DNA of 64,000 bases from Neolewinella persica DSM 23188 (GTDB taxonomy: Bacteria; Bacteroidota; Bacteroidia; Chitinophagales; Saprospiraceae): positions 1 through 64,000 of the forward strand of contig NZ_KB890421.1 of assembly GCF_000373105.1 (NCBI RefSeq), given 5' to 3'. The notes under the pieces are model-generated. The model saw nothing but the letters and a program-made list of their open reading frames with translations, made no database searches and was not told the DNA's origin. The position numbers and the translations under genes are program-made. Positions 1-9,295 of the stretch are shown piece by piece. Numbering within the stretch: the first letter of the stretch is position 1; the number at the start of each line of letters is the position of its first letter.

Positions 1-3000
1 GTAAAGGTTTTCGTACAAGTAGCGGACTGGTTACAAGCATCGGTCGCATTGTAGACGACCGTTACCGTGCCTCCTACACATACATCTGGTGCGGTATAAC
101 TGGCAGCGAAAGCACCAGATCCGGTACAACCATCTGAAGTGCTAAAGCCATTCAGGAAATCGGTAAAGGCCGTATTAACTACGCCTTGGGTCATGCACGC
201 GGCTATGTTTACATCATCCGGACAGCTGACCGTCAGCGCCGGGGGGGTAACCTCAAAGTCCCGCGATTTCATAATCTTTCTTCCACAGGGTCCCGTGTAG
301 GTCCAATTCTCGATGTAGCTACCTAAACAACCAGCGTTGGGGTCGAAAGTGACCGTCGAGTTAACAAATCCAGCGATCGCACATTCCTGCTGATCAGTTA
401 TATCCAGGATTTCAATGGCCTTAATGGCTGGGTTCTCAATAATTGTTTGGAAATCAATATCCAGATTGGCATCACCAGCATCATAGGTGTAAGCCAACAT
501 CAGGCCCGTTTTAAAACCAACAATTGCAAATTGATCAACATCCGCATAGCTGGCGGGAACAGCGCCTTCGATGGCAACTTCAAGTAGGCGGCTACCATTT
601 GCGGCTGCTCCGTTGAAGATTTCCGCAAAGTAGAGGCGTACTTCGTACTTATTGCCCGCAGTAACGGGGAAGTCCCAAGACATGTCACCGTAGCGCTCGG
701 TCTTGAATATATCTACCGGAGTTCCAGGAGGTAAAGAAGGATGACCGGTACTGTAAGTGCCTCCAGCAACACCGTATTGGCTACCCGAAGTTCGGTAAGG
801 AGAAGGCGATCCATTAGTGTCGTTGTCCCAGCCAGCAACGCCCGAGCCACCCGCATTTACCCGGTACGCTACAGTTCCCATATTAAAGCCACCATTCGTG
901 AAGTAGCAGGGGGTTGGTAAGGGAGCGTCGTCGTTGCAGGCCAGTGTTTCATCGCCAGGATTTTCCGTAAATACAGGGGGAGCTGCCGGAGCGGTCGTAA
1001 AGACTTGCTCACAGCTGCCTTCTAACATGCAGTCTCCCTCAACACTATAGGTTCGCGTAATCGTGTAACCATCGCAAAGGTTACCGTTTAATTCGTCCAT
1101 GCTACTTATCGTAACTGCTGCATTGGGGTTGCAATTTCCCATAACACTACCACCGGCGGCCTGAAAGGCTGCAGCCGTAGTATATGGCGCCGGAGGGTTT
1201 TCCCCACAGGCCAGACTATTATCATCAGGTGGGCAGGTTACATCGAGTGATCCCGTCTCCTCCGTCCAGGTGTAGGTTATACTTACCGGCTGAGCATCAT
1301 TAAGACACGCGTCGGTGTAGTTGGCCGTCCAGGTTTGGGTGCGGGCGCAGGGTAGGCCAGATGGGCCTGTGGTCATTGGCTGTACCGCTACATCCACGGC
1401 CAGGCAGTTATCGCTGGCCGTAAAGGTGGGGGTGGGAATCGTTGTCGGGTTACATCCCAGATCGCCGCCTATGTCCGTAGTGCTAATAATGGGTAATTCG
1501 GCATCAACAGCAACGCTAAACTCAACCGCAGTAGTGACGGGGGTAGTACAGTCGTCAGAATAGGTGTACTGTACGGTAGTGGTGCCACCACATCTGTCCG
1601 GGGCGGTATAAGCAGCCACGAACGCATCCATGGTGTTACAACCGCCGGTGACGGAGAATTCATCCAGGAAGTCCTGAAAAGCGTCATTAATGTCTGCTTG
1701 AACGAGGCATGACCCCAAAGACACCGGATCAGGACTGGTAACGGTAATCGGTGTATAGACGATGTTCAAGGTTTGTGTACAAGTCTCCGAATCCTCACCA
1801 GTATCAAAGGTGCCATTGGAGTTTTCGTCGATGAATACGGTATATTGACGGGTAGCGGTGCCAGTTTGGCAATAGTCGACGGCAGGGGTGGCTGACAACA
1901 ACACTGCAGTGCCACAACCATCATCATTTACCAAGCCGCCTAGTGCCTCGAATTCTGCAATGGTAGTGGCCGCAGCAGGAATTTCGTTGATACAACTGTA
2001 GTTAATCGGATCGATCGGACAGGAAATCGATACCTCACAACAACCTGTAGGCGGATCCACTGTGAAGTCACAAGTGCTGGTGCAGTCCTTGTCATCCGTT
2101 ACCGTTATCGTATAACTGCCAGCGGGTATATTATTGATGAATGGATTGGGTGCTCCAGCAGAATAATTGCCGGAAGCTAAAGTGGAATTGTCTCCATCAT
2201 TTTTGATCTCGTAACTATAATCCGGATTTCCGTCATTGATCGAAAAGGTCATATTGCCCAGTACGTCACATGCTTCGTCATTAACGTTTTCAATTTGACA
2301 AACCGGACTGCTTCCTTCGATGGTTACTGTACACTCACCATCACGGAAGCAAGGGCTTACGGACTCTACATTGATAGTATATGTCCCATCAGGTAATCCA
2401 GTTACTATGTAAGGATTATCGTTTGTTATAATGGGCGTACCGTTATTTATCACAATCGTATAAGGAGCATTGGCATCGCTGGCAATGCCGATAGTGAGAG
2501 TTCCCTCACTTTCCCCTAGACAAGGGTTGGTGGAGGCACATTCAACAATCAATGGACAAAGGTTATTCGCGAAGTTTGCCAAACATTCCTGTAATGCGTC
2601 GAAATCAGGCTCAAGAGCAAAATCTGCCGTTGCTATTTGTGTTTCATCGCCAGTCCCGTTAGGATCGTAGGCGGCTCCTCCATTACCGAGGGTCTCAGAT
2701 ATATCATGAATGTTAGAAGCCGCAACATTGCCTACTCCGAGGATAAACATGTGAGAACCTTCCCCTTTGATCTTATTTGCGAGTTGAACCGCATTATAGA
2801 TCTCTGCTTCCTGGGTTGAACCCCCAAATCCGCAAAAATCGTAGTTGCCTGGGTCAGAAGGACCATCGGCAGGGTCTTCAAGATAGGTTGTTGGATTGCC
2901 ATCGGTGAAGAAAAGAACCAAGTCTGGTGCGGGTAAGTTGTCAACATTTGTCAATGCTGCTTGCCAGTTTGTTCCTCCGCGATTACTATTTCCATCAGGT

Positions 3001-3470
3001 GGGATAGTGTAGATTTGGTTGTTAAAAGGTCCTGCATTTGTCCCAGTACCGTCGAAGTAATTTTGCATGCCACCAACCAGGTCGCTAACTGGGGTATAGC
3101 TGTCGACTACGTACCTTGAAATGGAACCGAATTCTATAACGGCTGCCTGCGCATTTGTACAAGTTAACTCATTCAAGAAGGCCAATACGCCTGCTTTTAC
3201 TTCCGCCTCGAATCCTTCAATGGAATTAGACTCATCGATAACGATCGCAATAGTAAGAGATGTCTGACAGTTTGCTATCAGATCGGGGTTGCTTGAGGTG
3301 CTGTAATTAGGGCAATTGTTGCAACTGCTGCCCACGTCATTGGGGCATGCAAGCTGAGCCGCTAAAGGCGAAGAAGCAATTAATAAAAAGCAAATCAGTG
3401 TGATGAACTGTCTTGCAGTTTGTCGAGCGGATACCCGTGAATGAGAGATGTTGTTGTTGTTGTTGTTCAT
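1..3470 (-). CDS. Giant secreted vWA/malectin-domain surface protein (3' end outside window)
   Basis: The frame is open from the ATG at 3470 down to the window edge, giving about 1,156 residues without a stop. Residues 1-38 form a signal peptide that begins with six asparagines encoded by a GTT/AAC trinucleotide run. Residues about 65-290 are a von Willebrand A domain with a MIDAS-type motif DESNS at 79-83. Then follow Cys-rich SprB/HYR-like modules (repeated patterns such as CPDDVN, SYTAPD, GGTxTVxY) and, at about 855-1015, a malectin-like carbohydrate-binding domain (YRVNAGG, ERYGDMSWDF, YEVRLYFAE). HYR-like modules resume afterwards. The architecture fits a T9SS-exported adhesin of the cell surface; the sorting domain would lie off the left edge. 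Ligand unknown. Family-level call is firm; role as adhesin is inferred. Confidence 0.85.
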   Translation of the reverse strand, partial: MNNNNNNISHSRVSARQTARQFITLICFLLIASSPLAAQLACPNDVGSSCNNCPNYSTSSNPDLIANCQTSLTIAIVIDESNSIEGFEAEVKAGVLAFLNELTCTNAQAAVIEFGSISRYVVDSYTPVSDLVGGMQNYFDGTGTNAGPFNNQIYTIPPDGNSNRGGTNWQAALTNVDNLPAPDLVLFFTDGNPTTYLEDPADGPSDPGNYDFCGFGGSTQEAEIYNAVQLANKIKGEGSHMFILGVGNVAASNIHDISETLGNGGAAYDPNGTGDETQIATADFALEPDFDALQECLANFANNLCPLIVECASTNPCLGESEGTLTIGIASDANAPYTIVINNGTPIITNDNPYIVTGLPDGTYTINVESVSPCFRDGECTVTIEGSSPVCQIENVNDEACDVLGNMTFSINDGNPDYSYEIKNDGDNSTLASGNYSAGAPNPFINNIPAGSYTITVTDDKDCTSTCDFTVDPPTGCCEVSISCPIDPINYSCINEIPAAATTIAEFEALGGLVNDDGCGTAVLLSATPAVDYCQTGTATRQYTVFIDENSNGTFDTGEDSETCTQTLNIVYTPITVTSPDPVSLGSCLVQADINDAFQDFLDEFSVTGGCNTMDAFVAAYTAPDRCGGTTTVQYTYSDDCTTPVTTAVEFSVAVDAELPIISTTDIGGDLGCNPTTIPTPTFTASDNCLAVDVAVQPMTTGPSGLPCARTQTWTANYTDACLNDAQPVSITYTWTEETGSLDVTCPPDDNSLACGENPPAPYTTAAAFQAAGGSVMGNCNPNAAVTISSMDELNGNLCDGYTITRTYSVEGDCMLEGSCEQVFTTAPAAPPVFTENPGDETLACNDDAPLPTPCYFTNGGFNMGTVAYRVNAGGSGVAGWDNDTNGSPSPYRTSGSQYGVAGGTYSTGHPSLPPGTPVDIFKTERYGDMSWDFPVTAGNKYEVRLYFAEIFNGAAANGSRLLEVAIEGAVPASYADVDQFAIVGFKTGLMLAYTYDAGDANLDIDFQTIIENPAIKAIEILDITDQQECAIAGFVNSTVTFDPNAGCLGSYIENWTYTGPCGRKIMKSRDFEVTPPALTVSCPDDVNIAACMTQGVVNTAFTDFLNGFSTSDGCTGSGAFAASYTAPDVCVGGTVTVVYNATDACNQSATCTKTF

Positions 3471-4557
3471 GTGTATATAGTGTGAAATGCAAAAAAGGAC
3501 TAGGTGTACTTGCCTGCCTACAGGACAGGAGTAGGAAATAAATTGAGTTTTTTTCAATAGTGTGTACCCTTAACCGAAGTTGTATTCGATTAATTAGTAT
3601 ATTAAACTATTTGATTTGTTGCCTCTGTATTGTGTGTTCGCACGAATATCAAACATGCCCTAACTGCCCGGTAAAGGGCAGGTATTCAGGGGCCATATCA
3701 CTTCCCATAAAGGGGGTGATAAGGGACCACCTTGTAAAGCTCACGGAGCAAACATGAACGCAATGGACATTGAGGCTTTACCTCAACGGTTTACGTTGAA
3801 ATGTTTGCGACCGCCAGGCTTAGTGGGCAATCGTCTTTGTAGCAGGATTAATGCTACCAAAACTATGTGAAGTAGGAATTCGTGTTGTTAATTTGGAACG
3901 ACGGTATTCAATAAAAACAATAGGTGGAGATTATAATGTCCGTCTGATTCAATAGTGTTAGTAATAAAAAAGTCTCGTTAATTCACCCACAAGATACGGC
4001 GGAACTTGTTAATGCAACAAATTTTAGAAGAGAAAACCTTGTCTGACCTTCAGTTAGTTGAGAGGGGATTCAGACGCCAGGCTTATCGGTTCAGGGTTTC
4101 ATGCCGGGGTTGATGTTAGCTATAGACCAACGGCTAATTAGGCCCCCGCTGAGGCATGGTTGATTCTTTGGGTGATTACCTCCGTTATTTGGGGGACTTG
4201 AAATTTCAGGCTTCAATTAGCTATGCGCAATAGTTACCTGATGATCGCGCTTGACGCTTCAGGTTTTGAGGGGGACAAGGCGCATATAAAACATGGCTCT
4301 TTGGCGTAAGGAAATCGTTTGACGGCCTCTATCAGGCCTCAAAACTACTATCAATGTGCTTGGTCGCTGCTCTTTGGCAAGTCCATTTGGTTGATTGAAG
4401 AGGTAGGGGCAAGGCTGAACTTACGACGATTACTTTGTCCTTGCCTGCCAGACGGTTGTATCGCATTAAGAGGAACTCTTTGGAAATAATGGCCTGTGAA
4501 TAATCGGTTAGATTTCACGAAAGGTTTAGCCCTACATTCGCCAACAGAATTTCTCCC
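3471..4557. other. Gene-free stretch of about 1.1 kb
   Basis: Lies between the divergent adhesin and outer-membrane receptor genes, so it should carry both promoters. Only short, unconvincing open frames are present (the longest plausible one has no recognisable composition or domain). A small inverted repeat, TGCCC/GGGCA, sits near 3667. I see no RNA gene and no convincing TTG/TAnnTTTG promoter pair. Confidence 0.5.
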
Positions 4558-7113
4558 ATGAATCATGAGCACTTACTCTTTGCGCTATTGTTGCAGCTTC
4601 TTTCGTTCAGTTGTTTCTGCCAGGCTACCTTTAACATTAGCGGGACGGTCATCGATCACGATTCTGGAGTTGGGGTCGAATTTGCCACGGTGAGTTTGTT
4701 AAATGCAATCGATTCAAATTTAATTACGGGCACGGTTGCAGGTACAAACGGTGCTTTTGAAATCAGCAAAATTTCTAAGGGGAAGTTGGTATTGCTGCAG
4801 GCCAGTTTTATTGGCTACGAGTCGGTGTATTCCGATGCCATACTGGTGGACCGCAATGCCTCCAACCTTACTTTGCACCTGCGCTCCGGCGCCCAAATCC
4901 TGCGGGAAATCGAAGTGACGGGTAAGAAGCTTACTGACATCCATAGACTGGATCGCCAGGAGTTCGACGCAGACCAGTTCACTAACGCCGCTGGTGCTTC
5001 CGCTGTCCAACTCATCGGGAACCTGCCCGCCGTCAGCGTTAATGGGCAAGGGGAAATAACGGTGCGGGGAGCCACAGGTTTTCTGCTCCTGATCGACGGT
5101 CGGCCGGTACAAACCGATCCAGCTGCCATGCTCGCCCAATTACCCGCCAACGCCATTGAAAAGGTGGAGATCATCACGACTCCCGGAGCGAAATATGACC
5201 CAGACGGCAAGGCTGGTATCCTCAACATTACCACCAAAAGCGGTAGTCTGCAAGGTTGGAGTGCTGCCGCCAATTTAAATCTTGGCTTGCCTGCCATTCG
5301 TGATTTCGACGCTGCTGAACCCCAACGCCGCTACGCCGCCGATTTTAGTGCAAATTACCGTACCGGAAAATTAGACATCGGCCTGGGGGCCGATTATCGC
5401 AGTGATGATACCGGCGGCCAACGGGACGGCTACGTCAACACCATTACTGACTTAAGATTGGAAGGTGCAACACTTACCGAATTTCCCAGCTTTGGCGAGC
5501 GTAGCCACGACCGGGAGAACTACTCCGGCCGCCTGTCGGTTAACTACGCACCAAGTAGCAATACTGCCCTGCGCGCCGGCTTGTTTGCCGGGAAACGAAC
5601 AGTGCACCGGACGGCGGACATTCTGTACCGCGACCAAACGCGCTCCTTTTTGCCTTTTGGGGGCGTCGTCGGTGGTGGCGAACCTATTCCCGAAAGCTAC
5701 TTCATGGCTTATCAGGAGCGCGGCAACGAACCCAATGAAGGCGTAATTGAGAACCAACGCACCTTTTTCAACGAAAACCTCCGCGTACGCCGGGGGGACT
5801 TCTTCATCGCAACGCTGGATTACGAAAGAAAGCTAAGCAGAGACCGGAAAATATCCGTCTCCGGACTCTACGAGCGCACCGTCCTTGGCGGTCCAACGGA
5901 CAATACGGTACTTGATTTTCCGTCGCTGGCAGACACGCTACAGTACCAGTTCAACACGAATGACAATCCCCTGGACGGTTACCGTTTCAATGCGGACTAC
6001 TCGGCCAAAATCGGCGAAGCGACCTGGGAGAATGGCTATCAGTTCCGCTACCTGAAGCACCCTGGAGAATTTCTTTACCTCGACCGTGATTTTGCCAACA
6101 ACAGGTTCGTTACCAATCCGGAATTTACCAACGGCATACTCCTGCGACGGGATGTACACGCAGTCTACAGCCAAGTGAGCGGGGCTTCGAAGAAATTGCA
6201 GTATTCCGCCGGCCTGCGGCTGGAATATTTTGACCGTACCGTCCGGCTGAATCAACCCGACACCACTTACCGGCTCGACCGCCTGGGGCTGTACCCTTCG
6301 GCCAACCTGAAGTACCAACTAAGTGAAGGCCTGAGCGCCAAAGCTGGCTACAGCCGCCGGATTGACCGGACGACGACCTTCAAGATGACTCCTTTCCCCG
6401 AGCGGGAGCACAATGAAACCCTGGAGCAGGGTGATGCCGAATTGCTTCCGGAACTAACGGACCTGTTTGAAGTTGGCCTTGTCTCCAACTTTGGCGATAA
6501 TTCCGCCTTCGCAACCGCTTACTACCGCCATACCCGGGACGTAATTAACCGCGTTAATACTATCTACAACGATACCATCCTTAACCGGATCTATACTAAC
6601 GTGGGCAACGCAAATGCGCTGGGATTAGAGCTGGGGCTGACGGTTTTTCCCGTTGACGATTGGCGGATCTATCTGGGCGGTAACATTTTCAACTACCAGC
6701 TTAACGGAAGTTTATTTGGTGACGAAGTCACCACAAGTAATTGGGTGTACAGTATCAACACGGCTACGGACCTTAACCTTTTTAGTTTTGCGGACCTGCA
6801 GATAGGCGTCAACTACCTCTCCGAGCGCGTTACGGTGCAGGGCAGCGACGGGCGTTTTTTTAACCCTTATTTGAGTTTGCGCCGGGAGTTTCCGCAGCAA
6901 CGACTGACCATCACTTTTCAGTGGCAAAACATAAGCCTTGGAATATGGGACAATAACCAGCAGAGAATTACGACCTCGAAGAGGGACTTCTATACGACCA
7001 CTAATTACATTTATGAAACGGACATTCTTCGCCTTGGCGTAGGTTACCAATTTACGAAGTTGAAGAAGGACGTGAAGGTGCCAAAGAGCGAATTTGGGGA
7101 TAAAGAGTTTTGA
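4558..7113 (+). CDS. TonB-dependent-receptor-like outer membrane beta-barrel protein
   Basis: 851 residues. A signal peptide (1-23) is followed by a carboxypeptidase-regulatory-like beta-sandwich (about 25-110: ISGTVIDHDSG, FATVSLLNA, FIGYES), a plug domain (about 125-230: GNLPAVSVNGQGEITVRG, then LLIDGRP and EKVEIITTPGAKYDPDG) and a C-terminal barrel rich in alternating aromatic strands. This order matches the Bacteroidota 'outer membrane beta-barrel family' (the group of PF14905), related to TonB receptors but usually without a SusD partner; none is next door. The substrate cannot be read from the sequence. It is monocistronic: the preceding gene is divergent and 400 bp follow it. The barrel would sit in the outer membrane. 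Confidence 0.88.
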   Translation: MNHEHLLFALLLQLLSFSCFCQATFNISGTVIDHDSGVGVEFATVSLLNAIDSNLITGTVAGTNGAFEISKISKGKLVLLQASFIGYESVYSDAILVDRNASNLTLHLRSGAQILREIEVTGKKLTDIHRLDRQEFDADQFTNAAGASAVQLIGNLPAVSVNGQGEITVRGATGFLLLIDGRPVQTDPAAMLAQLPANAIEKVEIITTPGAKYDPDGKAGILNITTKSGSLQGWSAAANLNLGLPAIRDFDAAEPQRRYAADFSANYRTGKLDIGLGADYRSDDTGGQRDGYVNTITDLRLEGATLTEFPSFGERSHDRENYSGRLSVNYAPSSNTALRAGLFAGKRTVHRTADILYRDQTRSFLPFGGVVGGGEPIPESYFMAYQERGNEPNEGVIENQRTFFNENLRVRRGDFFIATLDYERKLSRDRKISVSGLYERTVLGGPTDNTVLDFPSLADTLQYQFNTNDNPLDGYRFNADYSAKIGEATWENGYQFRYLKHPGEFLYLDRDFANNRFVTNPEFTNGILLRRDVHAVYSQVSGASKKLQYSAGLRLEYFDRTVRLNQPDTTYRLDRLGLYPSANLKYQLSEGLSAKAGYSRRIDRTTTFKMTPFPEREHNETLEQGDAELLPELTDLFEVGLVSNFGDNSAFATAYYRHTRDVINRVNTIYNDTILNRIYTNVGNANALGLELGLTVFPVDDWRIYLGGNIFNYQLNGSLFGDEVTTSNWVYSINTATDLNLFSFADLQIGVNYLSERVTVQGSDGRFFNPYLSLRREFPQQRLTITFQWQNISLGIWDNNQQRITTSKRDFYTTTNYIYETDILRLGVGYQFTKLKKDVKVPKSEFGDKEF

Positions 7114-7511
7114 GATTGCCTCGAATCCTTCCACTAGTAGGTTGATTAAGAAATTTTGCGATTTATTCCGTACGGACATGGCTTGCCCCCGTCCGCACCG
7201 GCATCCTGAAAACGCTTTATTGGTTCGCTTAGCGAACGAAGAGAATGGCACTTTTCCACAGGGGCGGGGGCAAGCCCCGCCCCGCAGGTTTACCTTTATT
7301 TACGAAACTTTTGAATCAACCCACCAGGCGGAATAGCTAACTTATTCTGCACCTGCGGCCCCGCCACCTCCGAAGGAAGCAGCGAAGCTAAAAAGACTTT
7401 ATGGCACACATTAAAACACTGGTGGTAGAACCAGTTTACCCCTAATTCGAGCTGCAATCCCGGTGGGAACTATCTTGCGCGCCACTTAGCAGACCATTAG
7501 ACCCATATTTC
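7114..7511. other. Intergenic region with GC-rich hairpins and a dispersed-element copy
   Basis: 398 bp without a gene. It holds a perfect mini-palindrome GTTCGCTTAGCGAAC near 7223, a GC-rich hairpin around 7262-7290 (GGGGCGGGGGC folding on GCCCCGCCCC), and one copy of the window-wide GC-rich element at 7348-7365. The hairpins may serve as terminator for the upstream receptor, but no clear T-tract follows. Confidence 0.5.
7348..7365 (-). repeat. Dispersed GC-rich element, copy 1
   Basis: TGCACCTGCGGCCCCGCC, the reverse complement of the consensus GGCGSGGNCGCAGGTGCA. Intergenic. Confidence 0.75.
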
Positions 7512-9200
7512 ATGCATCGCTACCTACCACTCCTACTTCTATTTGTCGCCTGTTCTTCGGACCCGCTTGCCTTGCACGAGGTTACTGTTTCTCAGGCGGT
7601 GGTGTCCGATGGATTATCGGAGGTCATTTTCGAAAATGACGGACCAATTAAGGGCGTCAAAGAGCTTCTCCCCGCTCATGAAGACCTCAATTTGAAGCTT
7701 TCTTTTCGCGCGGACGCAGGTGCAAAAGCAGACCTGATGGTGCAGGGTAAGTACACCATAGAATTACCCTCCCTGGCCGTTGCCGGCGCAGAACCCAGAA
7801 TTGCCCCGGCCACCAGCCCCGGCGTCTGGCAGGATCTGGAGATTGTCTTCATCAGCGCTAAAGACGATAAGCCAGCCATTTTTCCGGCAGTTTACCTCAA
7901 CGGCACCCTCGTCTATTATCAAACGCCGTTGGAGGCCGTAGCAGGAGCTTCCACTGGTCCTCTTACCCTGAACGTCAAAAGTGGTAATGTAGAGTTGACC
8001 GACCTGCGGCAGTCCGATCAGGGCGGAAAAGGGTCAGTAATAAATGCTGATGGAAAGGTCGAACTCAATATGCCACTGATGGAATATGAGTTATACGAAT
8101 TACCCACAGGCACCGTCGAGGTGACCAACTGGGGCCAGCTGACACCCAAGAAAACAGGCTATATTAATCGTTTTGATCTACATGCCATTCGGGAGACCGG
8201 CTCCATGTATGCCATTCGCTTTTTCGGCACATTGGATATTCCTCAAGCCGGAGAATACAGTTTTACTTCTTCCAGCCCGGCTTCTACCCAGGTGTATGTC
8301 GACGGACAAAAGATCATCGATCAATCAGGCAGACATCCATTTATTCATACGGAAGGATTCATCGAATTAAGCAAAGGTCCGCACGAGGTTCGCGTTGATT
8401 ATTTCCAAAACGGTGGCTGGCATAAATTCGATTTGGCCTATAAAACACCTGACGGCAACTCTGGATTTCTGAACACCATGGAAGAGAAAAAAACCATCGC
8501 CACCGCCGGCGCTACTAATCCTCAGGTATTGGAGACCGACGATTATCCCTACCTGCTTCGCAGTTTCCTTTACTTTCCTTCGCCCAAAGTTTACGACATC
8601 GCCACCAAACGTACTCACGTGATCAGCGTTGGAGAAGCAGATGGGCCTCATTATTCACTTGACTTGCAAAACGGTGCCCTGCTCCAGGCCTGGCGCGGTG
8701 GCTTTGCCGATACCTACGAGATGTGGGTTGGCCGCGGGGAGCCGCAGGTGATGCGCCCGCTGGGCCCGATCATCCCATTCGACGGAACGCCGCAATGGGC
8801 AGATATTAAGGGAGACGACGACCCATGGCCAATGGAATTGGCAGCGTCGGATGATTTTAGTCATTCTCAGCATAGCCTGGACGAAGCCGGACGACCGACT
8901 TTCATCTATACGATGGGGCAGCATTCGTTAGGGGATAAACTCACACCTACTGAAACGGGGCTGATTCGTGAATTGACCCATAATGTTGGCGGTAACGGGA
9001 CTATTTTTACTAAGGTCGCCTCAGCGCGCCAGATCGAAGAGACGGCCCCAGGGGAGTATCAACTTCGTGGCCCTGGCCTGAAACTTACCATCCAGAGCTA
9101 CGATGGGAATCGGCTGGTGCTGCAGCACGCTAACGGCAATGACCGCCTTCTGGCCGAGCTGCCGGCCAAAGGGCACCTTACTTATCTGATGGAGTGGTAG
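7512..9200 (+). CDS. Lipoprotein with 3-keto-disaccharide-hydrolase-like and PA14 domains
   Basis: 562 residues. The N-terminus (MHRYLPLLLLFVAC) ends in a lipobox with acceptor Cys14, so it is probably a membrane-anchored lipoprotein. Residues about 45-165 resemble the jelly-roll of DUF1080/3-keto-disaccharide hydrolases (LKLSFRADAG, QGKYTIELP, VWQDLEIVF). Residues about 200-320 are a PA14-type carbohydrate-binding fold (YAIRFFGTLDIPQAGEYSF, VYVDGQKIID, GPHEVRVDYF). The last 240 residues (LLRSFLYFPSPKVY, LDLQNGALLQAWRGGFADT) resemble a region found in planctomycete and Bacteroidota proteins fused to cytochrome c (possibly DUF6797; not certain). The next gene begins 96 bp downstream and encodes a propeller-cupredoxin protein, so the two probably act together on a sugar-derived substrate in the periplasm. 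Substrate unknown. Confidence 0.7.
   Translation: MHRYLPLLLLFVACSSDPLALHEVTVSQAVVSDGLSEVIFENDGPIKGVKELLPAHEDLNLKLSFRADAGAKADLMVQGKYTIELPSLAVAGAEPRIAPATSPGVWQDLEIVFISAKDDKPAIFPAVYLNGTLVYYQTPLEAVAGASTGPLTLNVKSGNVELTDLRQSDQGGKGSVINADGKVELNMPLMEYELYELPTGTVEVTNWGQLTPKKTGYINRFDLHAIRETGSMYAIRFFGTLDIPQAGEYSFTSSSPASTQVYVDGQKIIDQSGRHPFIHTEGFIELSKGPHEVRVDYFQNGGWHKFDLAYKTPDGNSGFLNTMEEKKTIATAGATNPQVLETDDYPYLLRSFLYFPSPKVYDIATKRTHVISVGEADGPHYSLDLQNGALLQAWRGGFADTYEMWVGRGEPQVMRPLGPIIPFDGTPQWADIKGDDDPWPMELAASDDFSHSQHSLDEAGRPTFIYTMGQHSLGDKLTPTETGLIRELTHNVGGNGTIFTKVASARQIEETAPGEYQLRGPGLKLTIQSYDGNRLVLQHANGNDRLLAELPAKGHLTYLMEW
7708..7727 (+). repeat. Possible dispersed-element copy inside coding sequence
   Basis: GCGCGGACGCAGGTGCAAAA, identical over 18 bases to the copy at 26382-26405 (reverse strand). 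It encodes RADAGAK in a region of the lipoprotein that looks family-like in length, so chance plus codon choice cannot be excluded. Confidence 0.45.
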
Positions 9201-9264
9201 TCGAGGTGTCAGGTTATCAAGTTGTCAGGTTGTCGAGTTACCAGGTTATTGAGTTATCAGGTTG
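9201..9264 (+). repeat. Octamer tandem array directly after a stop codon
   Basis: Eight 8-bp units of consensus TCRRGTTR (for example TCAGGTTA, TCAAGTTG, TCGAGTTA) fill exactly the 64 bases after the TAG of the lipoprotein gene. A three-unit copy of the same octamer lies at 14385-14408. Confidence 0.85.
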
Positions 9265-9295
9265 TCTTCATGGCGGCCCACAAAAAAATAGAATC

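Noticed and set aside
3560-3757. Small open frame of 65 codons in the gene-free region
   Set aside because: No family-like composition, no ribosome-binding or promoter signal.
4872-4893. A match to the dispersed element (TTTGCACCTGCGCTCCGGCGCC) in the TonB-type receptor gene
   Set aside because: The core has three differences, and the encoded residues fit the family. Chance with codon choice is likely.
9194-9295. Longer N-terminus for the propeller-cupredoxin protein
   Set aside because: It would translate the octamer repeat array and place the signal peptide internally.
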